From Spirosoma sp. (lineage in GTDB: Bacteria > Bacteroidota > Bacteroidia > Cytophagales > Spirosomataceae), in assembly GCF_026391055.1 (NCBI RefSeq), contig NZ_JAPLET010000010.1:310001-374000 (forward strand): DNA of 64,000 bases. The letters run 5' to 3'. Positions within the stretch are counted from its first letter, which is position 1; each line of letters begins with the position of its first letter. Positions 49,746-58,436 of this stretch are shown here, in pieces. The notes below the pieces were generated by a model. It did not search any database and had not been told where the DNA came from. It saw only the letters and a program-made list of their open reading frames with translations. Position numbers and translations under genes: made by a program.

Positions 49746-50942
49746 TTATTTTTTCCGCCCAATAACCGGGCAGCGTTTAAACGGCTTTGTTTCGTCGAAT
49801 AGCTTGCGGTAGGTGACGTGTGTCTTCACAATTTTTGAGCCCAGCTGACTCACAAACCGCACCATAATTGGGTTGAAGTCGCCCACCCAGTTCATTTCCA
49901 GTTCCGTGTATTGAAAGTTGGGGTTATTGTCGGCTTCGTGCGGCATTCGTAAGGCAATAGCCGCTTCCACACCTTTTCCCTGATGCTCAGGCGCTACACC
50001 GAACACCACGCCAAACGCTTTCCGGTTGGTCTTCAACAGCATATGCCACAGGAACTTCAGCTTACCAACCAAATCCAGCTTACCGTTCACATGCTTAAAT
50101 ACTTGGTTTAGCTCGGGCAGGCAAACGAAGAAGGCAACCGGTTCGTCCTGATAATAAGCGAAGTAGATGATTTTCTCGTCGATAACTGGTTTCAACTTCT
50201 GCATAAGCAGCTGCGCCTGTGCCGCCGACATTTCCTTTACGCCACTATGTCCGCCCCAGGCCGCGTTATAAATATGCCGAAACTGCTCGGCTGCGGCTGG
50301 TAACTGCTTTTTGTCGATGGTTCGGAACGTATAGTCCGGATTCTGATAAATGCGCTGAGCCCGGTCTTTCACTGCCTGCGACATATCCACCAGTTTCGAC
50401 CAGGTGGTTGGAATCCCAAACGTGTATTGCTTGAAATAATCCTTGAACCCGTAGTTTTCGAAGAGTGGAATGTAATACAGCTTGGTGTATGGCATGCAGT
50501 AATTAGGCTCCCGGTCAAAGCCGTCTACCAGCAACCCCCACCAGCGGTCGCGGTCGCCGAAGTTGATGGGGCCATCCATCGCTTCCATTCCCCGACTCTG
50601 CAACCAGGCTTTGCCCGCATCGAACAGCGCAAAAGCCGCAGCTTGGTCGTCTATGCACTCGAAGAAACCCAATCCGCCCGTGGGCTGGTCGTTGTCGAGG
50701 TTAGCGATTTCACGATCAACAAAAGCCGCCACACGGCCAATAGTTTCACCTTTATCGTTCAGCAACAGAAACCGGACGCATTCGCCGTGTTCGAAACGCT
50801 TGTTACGACCCGGATCGAATACTTCTTCGACGTCAGCATCCAGCGGCCTGATCCAGCATGAATCGGTCCGATAGAGACGTACGGGAAACTGAATAAATTC
50901 TTTCTTGTATTGGGCGTTTTCGCCTACCTCAACTACCTGCAT
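49746..50942 (-). CDS. GNAT-like acetyltransferase family protein
   Basis: A 398-residue cytoplasmic protein with a C-terminal acetyltransferase-like part: FGVVFGVAPEHQGKGVEAAIALR resembles the acetyl-CoA binding loop (x-x-GKG), followed by YTELEMNWVGDFNPIMVRFVSQLG. The N-terminal 150 residues (FPVRLYRTDSCWIRPLDADVEEVFDP, GLGFFECIDDQAAAFALFDA) match a conserved family known in Bacteroidota and other bacteria but without a known substrate. I chose ATG 50942 (MQVVEVGENAQYKK) over an upstream start at 50963. Divergent from cysS. Confidence 0.75.
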   Translation of the reverse strand: MQVVEVGENAQYKKEFIQFPVRLYRTDSCWIRPLDADVEEVFDPGRNKRFEHGECVRFLLLNDKGETIGRVAAFVDREIANLDNDQPTGGLGFFECIDDQAAAFALFDAGKAWLQSRGMEAMDGPINFGDRDRWWGLLVDGFDREPNYCMPYTKLYYIPLFENYGFKDYFKQYTFGIPTTWSKLVDMSQAVKDRAQRIYQNPDYTFRTIDKKQLPAAAEQFRHIYNAAWGGHSGVKEMSAAQAQLLMQKLKPVIDEKIIYFAYYQDEPVAFFVCLPELNQVFKHVNGKLDLVGKLKFLWHMLLKTNRKAFGVVFGVAPEHQGKGVEAAIALRMPHEADNNPNFQYTELEMNWVGDFNPIMVRFVSQLGSKIVKTHVTYRKLFDETKPFKRCPVIGRKK

Positions 50943-51028
50943 TACAGAACCGGAGCCGGTCAATTTTCAAAATGAAATGCGAATATAGCCAAAAGCATCC
51001 GGGCTACCGTTTTCCGCCGAACAATCCC

Positions 51029-51036
51029 TAACTTTG
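51029..51036 (+). promoter_or_regulatory. Probable cysS -7 element
   Basis: TAACTTTG matches TAnnTTTG; no good -33 TTTG is visible 19 bp upstream. Start would fall near 51042, about 54 nt before the cysS ATG. Confidence 0.45.
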
Positions 51037-51095
51037 GGTGCCTGTTTTTGACCCGGCCACCGCCGAACAAAACCAGTAGTATGACCTAACATCGA

Positions 51096-52595
51096 ATGCA
51101 ACCACTTCAGTTATACAATACGCTTTCCCGCAAAAAAGAACCGTTCGTAGCGCTCAATGCGCCTTATGTAGGTATGTATGTTTGCGGCCCCACGGTATAC
51201 AACTACGTTCACCTGGGCAATGTCCGCACCTTTCTGACCTTCGATACACTGTATCGGTATCTGACGTTCATCGGCTATAAAGTCCGCTATGTCCGCAACC
51301 TGACCGATGTAGGCCACCTCGTGGGCGATGGTGATGATGGTGAAGATAAAATTGGCCGCATGGCCAAGCTCGAAAAAGTAGAACCGATGGAAATTGTTCA
51401 ACGGTTCACCAACGACTTCCATACGGTGATGGCGCAGTTCAACACCTTCCCGCCAAGCATCGAACCAACGGCCACCGGCCATATGGTTGAGCAGATCGAA
51501 GCGGTGCAGGCCTTACTTGCCAACGGGCTGGCTTACGAGTCTAACGGCTCAGTTTATTTTGACATTGACACCTACAACAAGCGGGGCGGCAATTACGGAA
51601 AACTATCAGGCCGTATTCTGGATGATCTGCTAAACGAAACCCGCGAGTTGGACGGCCAGTCCGAGAAACGGAGTCCGCTTGATTTTGCCATCTGGAAACG
51701 GGCCGCTCCCGAACACCTCATGCGCTGGAATTCGCCCTGGGGCGAAGGCTTTCCGGGCTGGCACCTGGAATGTACCTGCATGAGTACCAAATACTTAGGC
51801 AAGCAATTTGACATTCACGGTGGCGGCATGGACCTTAAGTTCCCGCACCACGAATGCGAAATTGCGCAGGGCGACGGCTTAACCGGTGTCGATCCGGTTC
51901 GGTACTGGATGCACTCGAACATGCTAACGGTAAACGGGCAGAAAATGTCGAAGTCGCTGGGTAACTCCTTCCTGCCTGCCGAGCTTTTTGCTGGTAGCCA
52001 CCCCCTGCTCGACCAGCCTTACAGTCCCATGACGGTGCGTTTCTTCATGCTCCAATCGCACTACCGAAGCACCCTCGACTTCTCGAACGACGCGCTGAAA
52101 GCCGCTCAAAAAGGCTATCGGCGGTTAGCAAATGGCCTGCGGGTCATCAAAACGCTGTCGTACCCGTCGGATGCAGAAGCAGAAAACGGCGTGGCTGTTG
52201 ACGAGGCTAAACAGAAAGAGATTCAGAAGGCTGTTCAACAGTTTTACGATGCGATGAACGACGACCTGAATACAGCCGTAGCCATTGCCCAGTTATTTAC
52301 GCTGTTGAAGTATGTGAATATGCTGTATTTGAACCAGCTCCAGGCGGCTGTTCTTGGCGAAGAAACAGTCAATCTTCTAAAAGAGTCGTTTGTAACTTTC
52401 ATGCAGGATGTGCTCGGTTTGCTTGAAGAAGGAGCTACCAATCAACCTGTTCTGGAAGGGCTGTTAACACTTTATAAAGAGTACAAAGAGCAGCGTCAAT
52501 ACGACAAGGTGGATCAGATTCGTTCGTACTTTAAAGCACAGGGACTGGCTATCAAAGACATGAAACACCAGATTGACTGGGCGTACGAAGAATAA
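51096..52595 (+). CDS. cysS: Cysteinyl-tRNA synthetase
   Basis: A 499-residue class I aminoacyl-tRNA synthetase. HIGH-type motif VHLGNVRT and KMSKS in [10 protein letters not shown]; zinc-site residues are seen at [16 protein letters not shown] and [10 protein letters not shown]. The C-terminal helical domain (about 400-499) binds tRNA-Cys. Start ATG 51096, with a likely promoter just upstream. Length is normal. Confidence 0.97.
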   Translation: MQPLQLYNTLSRKKEPFVALNAPYVGMYVCGPTVYNYVHLGNVRTFLTFDTLYRYLTFIGYKVRYVRNLTDVGHLVGDGDDGEDKIGRMAKLEKVEPMEIVQRFTNDFHTVMAQFNTFPPSIEPTATGHMVEQIEAVQALLANGLAYESNGSVYFDIDTYNKRGGNYGKLSGRILDDLLNETRELDGQSEKRSPLDFAIWKRAAPEHLMRWNSPWGEGFPGWHLECTCMSTKYLGKQFDIHGGGMDLKFPHHECEIAQGDGLTGVDPVRYWMHSNMLTVNGQKMSKSLGNSFLPAELFAGSHPLLDQPYSPMTVRFFMLQSHYRSTLDFSNDALKAAQKGYRRLANGLRVIKTLSYPSDAEAENGVAVDEAKQKEIQKAVQQFYDAMNDDLNTAVAIAQLFTLLKYVNMLYLNQLQAAVLGEETVNLLKESFVTFMQDVLGLLEEGATNQPVLEGLLTLYKEYKEQRQYDKVDQIRSYFKAQGLAIKDMKHQIDWAYEE

Positions 52596-52596
52596 T

Positions 52597-52637
52597 GTCC
52601 GGGGCAGGCCGCTATGGCGGACCGTTCCAGCCTGACC
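52597..52637 (+). repeat. Dispersed repeat of about 38 bp, copy 2
   Basis: Related to 49704-49741 in the opposite orientation. It holds GGCAGGCCGCTATGGCGGAC and a terminal GCCTG that pairs with CAGGC, giving a hairpin of its own. It directly follows the cysS stop codon. Confidence 0.65.
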
Positions 52638-52688
52638 TACCTAAAAAAAATGACGGGCTAATCTGGAGATTGGCCCAGACCCACAAGA

Positions 52689-53720
52689 ATGACCAAATCA
52701 TCTTTAATTCTCGTTCCGGCCCTGTTACTCCTGACGGCCGGTGCCTGCCGAACCAAGCAGTCGCAAACCGACGCTACACAGACTACAGAGCAATCTGCCA
52801 CAGTCTCCGCGCCAGCTTTCAATGCTGATTCAGCTTACGCTTACGTAGATCAGCAGGTAAAGTTTGGGCCACGCGTGCCCAATACGCCCGCACACGTTCA
52901 GACGGGCAACTACCTGGCCGATAAGCTAAGGCAGTTTGGCTGTGAGGTGACGGAACAAACGTTTGTGGCCACGACCTGGGATGGCAAAAAGCTGAATGCC
53001 CGCAATATTATTGGAGCTATCAACCCCAAAGCAACAAAGCGGATTGTGCTGGCCTCACACTGGGATTCGCGCCCTCATGCTGACGCCGATTTAGATAAAG
53101 CGGATCAGAATAAACCTGTTACGGCTGCCAACGACGGAGCCAGTGGTGTTGGCGTTTTGCTGGAGCTGGCGCGTACCATCCAACAAAGCCAGCAAAAGCC
53201 TTCCGTTGGTATTGACATTATTTTCTTCGATGCCGAAGACTGGGGTAACGGAGAAAAGGCCGCCGGCGACTTTGAAAAGGAAAGCGGTAATCAGTACGAT
53301 TACATCGGTTTCTGCCTGGGTTCACGACATTGGGCGAAAAACCTGCATAAACCAGGCTACTCTGCTTATTACGGCATCTTGCTGGACATGGTTGGCGCCA
53401 AAGGTGCTACGTTTGCCAAAGAAGGGCTCTCCATGCAGTTTGCGCCAACGGTGGTCAATAATGTTTGGCAAACAGCCAGCCGGGCGGGTTACAGTCAATA
53501 TTTTATCGACACACCCGGCGGTCAAATCACTGACGACCACGTGGCACCGAACACCATCGCCAAGATTCCGATGATCGACATCATTCATACAAACATTGGC
53601 ACAGGAGGCTTCTTTCCGGCCTGGCACACCGCTGAAGATAACATGAGCAATATTGACCGAGGCACGTTAAAAGCCGTTGGGCAAACGCTGCTACAGGTAC
53701 TTTACAACGAGCAACAATAA
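52689..53720 (+). CDS. M28-family zinc peptidase lipoprotein (glutaminyl cyclase-like)
   Basis: A 343-residue envelope lipoprotein (MTKSSLILVPALLLLTAGAC, lipobox ending at Cys20). M28 metal ligands are visible as LASHWDSRPHADAD, TAANDGASGVGVLLELA, FFDAEDWGNGEK and IIHTNIGTGGFFPAWHTAEDN. It resembles bacterial glutaminyl-peptide cyclotransferases, but ordinary aminopeptidase activity is possible. It ends at a strong terminator. Confidence 0.87.
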   Translation: MTKSSLILVPALLLLTAGACRTKQSQTDATQTTEQSATVSAPAFNADSAYAYVDQQVKFGPRVPNTPAHVQTGNYLADKLRQFGCEVTEQTFVATTWDGKKLNARNIIGAINPKATKRIVLASHWDSRPHADADLDKADQNKPVTAANDGASGVGVLLELARTIQQSQQKPSVGIDIIFFDAEDWGNGEKAAGDFEKESGNQYDYIGFCLGSRHWAKNLHKPGYSAYYGILLDMVGAKGATFAKEGLSMQFAPTVVNNVWQTASRAGYSQYFIDTPGGQITDDHVAPNTIAKIPMIDIIHTNIGTGGFFPAWHTAEDNMSNIDRGTLKAVGQTLLQVLYNEQQ

Positions 53721-53724
53721 CAAC

Positions 53725-53752
53725 GAAAGGCACCGCTCAGACGGTGCCTTTC
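53725..53752 (+). terminator. Rho-independent terminator
   Basis: GAAAGGCACCG (53725-53735) and CGGTGCCTTTC (53742-53752), perfect 11-bp stem with a 6-nt loop, directly after the peptidase gene. Confidence 0.88.
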
Positions 53753-53772
53753 TGCTAAGCCATCAATACACT

Positions 53773-54153
53773 ATGAAGTTCTTTTACGCAGCTTTCGCTG
53801 TTATGCTGGTAAGTGGGTGCAGTTCTACCCCCGACCAGTTTGGTAAACTTGATATAAAAAAGTGGCGGGGCGACCGGGGCGGTTGCTACGGCATCCGGGC
53901 TACACTTGAGCCAGACTTTAGAGCCGAAATTCAGAACCTGAAAGGAAAGTCGGCCAACGAAATCGGCGAACTCCTCGGCCGACCGGACGTGAACCAAATC
54001 GCCGACCGAAACCAAAAGTTTTACATTTACTTCCTCGAAAAAGGTCCTCAGTGCGATCAGGCAGGCACCAAATCGACCAGCCGGTCGGTGGCCATTCGAA
54101 TGAGCGCCATTGGTCTGGCCACGGAAGTTACGTTCCAGAACGGTATTCCGTGA
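53773..54153 (+). CDS. Small hypothetical lipoprotein
   Basis: A 126-residue protein with lipobox signal MKFFYAAFAVMLVSGC (Cys16). The mature domain KWRGDRGGCYGIRATLEPDF, KGKSANEIGELLGRPDVNQI, RNQKFYIYFLEKGPQC and VAIRMSAIGLATEVTFQNG has a BamE/SmpA-like helix-strand pattern, but the match is from memory and weak. I chose ATG 53773, the start of the lipobox signal. Function unknown. Confidence 0.7.
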   Translation: MKFFYAAFAVMLVSGCSSTPDQFGKLDIKKWRGDRGGCYGIRATLEPDFRAEIQNLKGKSANEIGELLGRPDVNQIADRNQKFYIYFLEKGPQCDQAGTKSTSRSVAIRMSAIGLATEVTFQNGIP

Positions 54154-54155
54154 AA

Positions 54156-54231
54156 TGTACCCACGGGTTTTAACCCGTGATTAAACAAAGAATACGTAAT
54201 CCTATAACACGGGTTAAAACCCATGGGTACA
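54156..54231. terminator. Long hairpin between convergent genes
   Basis: Arms 54156-54179 and 54208-54231, 24 bp with one mismatch and a 28-nt loop; each arm itself contains the self-complementary GGGTTTTAACCC. Ends immediately before the nadD stop. Confidence 0.75.
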
Positions 54232-54804
54232 TTACACATAAAATTTCTTCCGTTCAATCATTTCCTCTACCACGTCCGGCACCATGTAACGAATGGACCG
54301 GTTGGCACGGATGCTATCGCGAATAAACGTAGCAGATATATCTAAAAGGGGAGCTTCGACGAGCCGGACGTTCGGGTGGACCTTGAATTTACTCTCTTTG
54401 CTTCTGGGCCTTGGATAAACGTATAATCCGTAATATTCCAGAATCTTATCGTAGTTCTTCCAATTGGAAAACTGCTCCAGATTGTCTTCGCCCATTATAA
54501 GCCGGAACGTGTGTTGTGGGTATTTCTCGGTAAGGCGGGCCAGTGTATCGATGGTGTAGCTAGGCTTGGGCATCGAAAACTCAATGTTCGTTGCTTTCAG
54601 GCGGCTGTTATCGGCAATGGCCCGTTCAACCATATCGAGCCGGTCGAACTCGTGCAACAGGCTTTTCGTCTTCTTAAATGGATTCTGGGGCGACACCACA
54701 AACCACACCTGCTCGAGGTCTGTTGTAGTGGCCATGGTATTGGCTATAATCAGATGCCCAATATGAATCGGGTTGAAAGAGCCGAAGAATAAACCAATTT
54801 TCAT
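54232..54804 (-). CDS. nadD: Nicotinate-nucleotide adenylyltransferase
   Basis: A 190-residue enzyme that adenylates nicotinate mononucleotide in NAD synthesis. Nucleotidyltransferase motif GLFFGSFNPIHIGHLIIA (GxFxPxHxGH) and the closing ISATFIRDSIRANRSIRYMVP (ISSTxIR-type). I chose ATG 54804 (MKIGLFFGSFNP), the canonical start; a longer frame would cross the hairpin. gmk lies upstream on the same strand, but a long hairpin separates them. Confidence 0.93.
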   Translation of the reverse strand: MKIGLFFGSFNPIHIGHLIIANTMATTTDLEQVWFVVSPQNPFKKTKSLLHEFDRLDMVERAIADNSRLKATNIEFSMPKPSYTIDTLARLTEKYPQHTFRLIMGEDNLEQFSNWKNYDKILEYYGLYVYPRPRSKESKFKVHPNVRLVEAPLLDISATFIRDSIRANRSIRYMVPDVVEEMIERKKFYV

Positions 54805-54812
54805 AGGAGTGA

Positions 54813-54895
54813 GGAGTTGGGAGTGAGGAGTGAGAATGGCTGACACGAAGCATAAGGAGTTGCGTCAGCCATTCTCACTCCCCGCTCCCAACTCC
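54813..54895. repeat. Long intergenic inverted repeat between gmk and nadD
   Basis: Arms 54813-54844 and 54864-54895, 32 bp with two mismatches, around a 19-nt loop. The left arm is rich in GGAGTGAGGAG-like words. It starts 8 nt upstream of the nadD ATG, so it could affect its translation. Confidence 0.75.
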
Positions 54896-54903
54896 TAATA
54901 CTG

Positions 54904-55503
54904 TTAAATAATATTCCCCTTCACGGGCACTTTGTTCCCTCTCACGAAATCATCGACCAGCTTCTGGGCTTTTTGGAGCGATGTTTCCAAGTCGTCGTTT
55001 ACCAGAATTACATCGAAGCGGTCTTGAAAGCTCATTTCGAAGTGAACTTTAAATAGCCGTTTAGACAGGCTTTCTTCTGTTTCGGAGCCGCGGCCAATCA
55101 GGCGTTGACGCAGGGTTTCTTCGTCGGGCACTTTGACGAAAACGGCCAGTGCTTTGTCCCCATAGTATTCCTTTAGTTTCAGTCCTCCCTGTACATCCAC
55201 ATCGAACAATACATGTTTACCGCTCTTCCAGAGCCGTTCGATCTCTGACTTAAGGGTTCCGTAGAACGCGCCTACATAGACTTCTTCCCACTCAACAAAT
55301 TCGTCGTTATCTATTCGCTGCTTAAATTCTTCTGGTGTTAGGAAGTAATAATCCTTGCCATTCTCTTCGGCACGGCCCCGACGGTCGCGGGTGCAGGCTG
55401 AAATGGAAAAGCCGAGATTGTTGTTCTCGGCCAGCAAATGCTTGACAATGGTAGTTTTGCCCGAACCGGAAGGGGCAGAAAAGATGATTAGTTTACCGTC
55501 CAC
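54904..55503 (-). CDS. gmk: Guanylate kinase
   Basis: A 199-residue nucleoside-monophosphate kinase making GDP from GMP. P-loop [18 protein letters not shown]-binding [21 protein letters not shown] and [14 protein letters not shown], and [18 protein letters not shown]. Start ATG 55503. The neighbouring nadD is separated by a long hairpin. Confidence 0.96.
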   Translation of the reverse strand: MDGKLIIFSAPSGSGKTTIVKHLLAENNNLGFSISACTRDRRGRAEENGKDYYFLTPEEFKQRIDNDEFVEWEEVYVGAFYGTLKSEIERLWKSGKHVLFDVDVQGGLKLKEYYGDKALAVFVKVPDEETLRQRLIGRGSETEESLSKRLFKVHFEMSFQDRFDVILVNDDLETSLQKAQKLVDDFVRGNKVPVKGNII

Positions 55504-55602
55504 GGCAGGTTATCAATTGGGTGAATCTATAATAAAATTGGGGTAATCAAGGTTAGCTTTGACAGCATCGCCCTAATTACCCCAATCAAATCTCTTCAGG
55601 AA

Positions 55603-55896
55603 TTAGCTAAACGTCAGGATCTTGGATTTGATCGTTGCCACTAACTGTTCAGGGCAGCACTTCTTCTCCATTCGCTTCGTTAATAACTCTTTTACCTCTT
55701 GTTCGAGGTGATACATTTGGATACACGGTTGACAGGATACCAGATTAGCTTTTAACCGGGCGAGTTGCTGATCTGTAGCCTCTCCATCCAGAATCAACTG
55801 AATCATCTTCAAGCAGTCGACCTGATGGTCGCAATGTTCTTTCATCTGTGGCTTGGAATCTGATGAAGAAGATGATAGTGACGACGACGTTTGCAT
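55603..55896 (-). CDS. Small zinc-finger anti-sigma-factor-like protein
   Basis: A 97-residue protein with a serine-rich N-terminus (SSSLSSSSSDSK), then HCDHQVDCLKMIQLILDGEA and VSCQPCIQMYHLEQEVKELL; the His-x3-Cys-x2-Cys arrangement resembles anti-sigma zinc-binding domains. It follows the ECF sigma gene by 80 nt. No membrane segment, so it may be a soluble redox- or zinc-responsive anti-sigma factor. Confidence 0.75.
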   Translation of the reverse strand: MQTSSSLSSSSSDSKPQMKEHCDHQVDCLKMIQLILDGEATDQQLARLKANLVSCQPCIQMYHLEQEVKELLTKRMEKKCCPEQLVATIKSKILTFS

Positions 55897-55976
55897 TGGA
55901 AAAATTTTATTTATTCCAAGAATAATAATACGTTAAGTTATTAGCAGAACCAAAATAGAGTTATAAAAAGTTCGGT

Positions 55977-56717
55977 TTATTCTTCACTTTCTTCATTATA
56001 ACCCATTGATGATGCGTAATCACGCAATTTTTCTTTCAACAGGTTACGAGCTCTATGCAGGCGGGACCGTACGGTTCCTATTGGTATATCCAAAATTTTG
56101 GCCATCTCCTCGTACGTAAATCCTTCGATGTCGCAGAGAATAATGACTGTCCGAAAATCAACAGGCAACGAGTTCAGTGCCGTGGCTACTTCATCGCCGA
56201 TCAAGTCAGAAACGGACTCGGCCCGGAGGTCGACCGTGTGTTCGGATTCAGCGTCTTCAGAGTTATAGGTCGTTTCGACGTCCTGATAATCTACCTTAGC
56301 TGGCTCTTTACTTTTCTTCCGGTAATCGTTAATGAAGCTGTTCTTCAGTATTCGAAACAGCCATGCTTTTGCGTTAGTTCCTTGCTCAAATGACGAAATA
56401 AACCTGAATGCTTTCAGATAGGTATCCTGCACCAGATCATTGGCGTCGTCCTCATCGGTGGTCAGTCGAAAGGCAAAATTGTACATGGAGTCAATGTGGG
56501 GCATGAACTCCTTATTGAAAACCTGATATTTCTGCTCGTCGGTATAACGGCGAGCGGGTGTATCAGCCGATGGCTGATCGACGGGACCCCCGTCTGGTAA
56601 TAAATGGTCTGGTCCGGACGGGCCGCCGTGGTCCGGCATTCCGTGATCCGGCATTCCGGTGCGGTCCTGGTCGTCGCGAGTTGGCGTATCTGACATAACT
56701 TCGGGTATAGTCGCCAT
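55977..56717 (-). CDS. ECF-type sigma-70 factor with a long N-terminal extension
   Basis: A 246-residue sigma factor. Region 2 includes HIDSMYNFAFRLTTDEDDAN, DLVQDTYLKAFRFI and KAWLFRILKNSFINDYRKK; region 4 includes LPVDFRTVIILCDIEGFTYEEMAKILDIPIGTVRSRLHRARNLL. About 70 N-terminal residues are disordered-looking and rich in D, P and G, with a repeated GMPDHG motif. I chose ATG 56717 (MATIPEVMSDTPTRDD); MSDTPTRDD seven codons on is an alternative, and the 56891 start is not supported. The regulon is unknown. Confidence 0.88.
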   Translation of the reverse strand: MATIPEVMSDTPTRDDQDRTGMPDHGMPDHGGPSGPDHLLPDGGPVDQPSADTPARRYTDEQKYQVFNKEFMPHIDSMYNFAFRLTTDEDDANDLVQDTYLKAFRFISSFEQGTNAKAWLFRILKNSFINDYRKKSKEPAKVDYQDVETTYNSEDAESEHTVDLRAESVSDLIGDEVATALNSLPVDFRTVIILCDIEGFTYEEMAKILDIPIGTVRSRLHRARNLLKEKLRDYASSMGYNEESEE

Positions 56718-56902
56718 AAAAGTAAGAGTAAATTGCCGTTGTACCGTCGGCAGGACCCAACGAATTGAATAATTATGGAAAACCAATCCGCCGAATCGTA
56801 TCTGAGGTTGACTACAAAAATCAATCCTTTGTTCAAAAAAAAGGTTTAAAATCAGGCTAATATGACGATTTGGCAGTGAACGTTTCAACATCTGTCAACG
56901 TT

Positions 56903-56949
56903 AAAGCCGGTCAATTGCTATCTAGATAAAATAGCAATTGACCGGCTTT
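56903..56949. terminator. Rho-independent terminator
   Basis: Perfect 18-bp arms 56903-56920 and 56932-56949 with an 11-nt loop, and a short A/T run at each end. It lies downstream of the minus-strand hypothetical gene at 56968. Confidence 0.85.
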
Positions 56950-56967
56950 ACCTACTTAACAGGCCGT

Positions 56968-57465
56968 TTAAGCAGTTATTGACTTAAAATAGCGCTTCAG
57001 CCACGAATCTGTAGCCCGAATCCGCCAGTCTGACAGGAATTCCGCTTTTGTTTTAACCAATGTGTTGAATACCGTCGTGTCGGGTGTCAGGTATCCGTTT
57101 GCTACCGCTTCCTTAATAGCTGGCAGGGCAATGGTCTGTACAGAACCATCAGCAGCCTGCACAGCGGCCGAACGGTCGAAAAAATCAATGCCAAGGTGAC
57201 GACCTATTTCCTGAATCGTTCGCATGGATGAATCGATGGAGCAGCCACTTGGCAGGGTATACCCTTCATCGACACCAACCACAACAAAGCGACTCTCAAC
57301 AACCCGTGCAGCGGCCAGTAACGGTTGCCCATGTGCCGCCCACTGACTTAGAGCAGGCTGCAAAGCCTGCTCAATCGTTTTCACATCGGCGTCGCTCAAC
57401 GCACGATTTGCCTGGTAAACCCATACACGGGCTGCCTCCGGCAATTTGTCAAAATCAATGTACAT
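56968..57465 (-). CDS. Conserved hypothetical protein
   Basis: A 165-residue cytoplasmic protein (MYIDFDKLPEAARVWVYQANRALSDADVKTIEQAL...). It holds the stretches SQWAAHGQPLLAAARVVESRFVVVGVDEG, CSIDSSMRTIQEIGRHLGIDFFDRS and DSWLKRYFKSI. No nucleotide-binding or catalytic motif is visible. I do not recognise the family. It may be a Cytophagales-wide conserved protein. The HdrB-like gene follows upstream on the same strand. Confidence 0.7.
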   Translation of the reverse strand: MYIDFDKLPEAARVWVYQANRALSDADVKTIEQALQPALSQWAAHGQPLLAAARVVESRFVVVGVDEGYTLPSGCSIDSSMRTIQEIGRHLGIDFFDRSAAVQAADGSVQTIALPAIKEAVANGYLTPDTTVFNTLVKTKAEFLSDWRIRATDSWLKRYFKSITA

Positions 57466-57484
57466 GGTTACTGAATAAATGTAA

Positions 57485-57571
57485 AATGAATAATGTAAAT
57501 TGAATAATTGGAGTTGCTTACATGGTCAACTAAATGAAATGCTCAGACTCACCCATTTTACATTATTCATT
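57485..57571. repeat. Intergenic inverted repeat with AT-rich arms
   Basis: Perfect 15-bp arms AATGAATAATGTAAA (57485-57499) and TTTACATTATTCATT (57557-57571), with a 57-nt loop. It lies between the HdrB-like gene (ends at 57576) and the hypothetical gene. Similar AT-rich wording occurs at 62711-62771. Confidence 0.65.
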
Positions 57572-57575
57572 AAAA

Positions 57576-58376
57576 TTATAACCCCTGGCCTTGGGCGATG
57601 AGTTCCGAGATGTCGTAGACGCGGACGGAATCTTCTTTGTTCTTATTCTTAACACCGTCCGACATCATGGTCATACAGAACGGACACGCCACGGCGATGG
57701 TATCGGCACCGGTGCCGAGTGCTTCTTCAACCCGTTCAACGTTTACATCTTTCTTACCCGGCTCCGGTTCTTTAAAATATTGACCACCGCCTGCGCCACA
57801 GCAGAGTCCGTTGGCGCGAACGCGCTTCATCTCGACCAGATCTGCATCCAGGGCGGCTAGAACCTCACGGGGCGCTTCGTATATTTTGTTGGCACGGCCC
57901 AGGTAGCAGGAGTCATGAAAGGTAATCCGACGCCCTTTGAACGACTCGCCATCTTTCACCCGCACCCGGCCCTCATTGATCAGTCCCTGTAAGAACTGCG
58001 AGTGGTGGATAACTTCGTAGTTACCGCCCAACTCAGGATATTCGTTTTTAAGCGTATTGAAGCAATGGGGACAGGCCGTTACGATTTTCTTAACGTTATA
58101 TCCGTTCAGCACCTGAATGTTGGACATTGCCTGCATTTGAAACAGAAACTCGTTTCCAGCTCGACGGGCCGGATCGCCGGTACAACCTTCTTCCGGCCCC
58201 AATACGGCGAATTTAATGCCTACATGGTTCAGGATACGGACGAAGGCAATGGTTACGCGTTTGTACCGGTCATCAAACGAGCCAGCACAGCCAACCCAAA
58301 ACAGAATTTCGGGTTCTTCGCCCGAAGCGGCCATGTCGGCCATAGTTGGTACTTTATATGTCTTTTCAGTCGTCAT
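57576..58376 (-). CDS. HdrB-like (Fe-S)-binding protein, CCG-domain type
   Basis: A 266-residue cytoplasmic protein with two CCG (Cys-x-Cys-Gly) domains like heterodisulfide reductase subunit B: FWVGCAGSFDDRYKRVTIAF with GPEEGCTGDPARRAGNE and ACPHCFNT, then FHDSCYLGRANKIY with NGLCCGAGGGQYFK and ACPFCMTM. Each domain binds an iron-sulfur cluster. The upstream gene encodes the membrane HdrD-like partner, so they probably form one electron-transfer complex. The electron donor and acceptor are unknown. Confidence 0.87.
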   Translation of the reverse strand: MTTEKTYKVPTMADMAASGEEPEILFWVGCAGSFDDRYKRVTIAFVRILNHVGIKFAVLGPEEGCTGDPARRAGNEFLFQMQAMSNIQVLNGYNVKKIVTACPHCFNTLKNEYPELGGNYEVIHHSQFLQGLINEGRVRVKDGESFKGRRITFHDSCYLGRANKIYEAPREVLAALDADLVEMKRVRANGLCCGAGGGQYFKEPEPGKKDVNVERVEEALGTGADTIAVACPFCMTMMSDGVKNKNKEDSVRVYDISELIAQGQGL

Positions 58377-58436
58377 TATCAGTTGTGTTTGAGCATTCTG
58401 TTTAGGATAGACCTGAAACCGAATTATTGAAAGACG

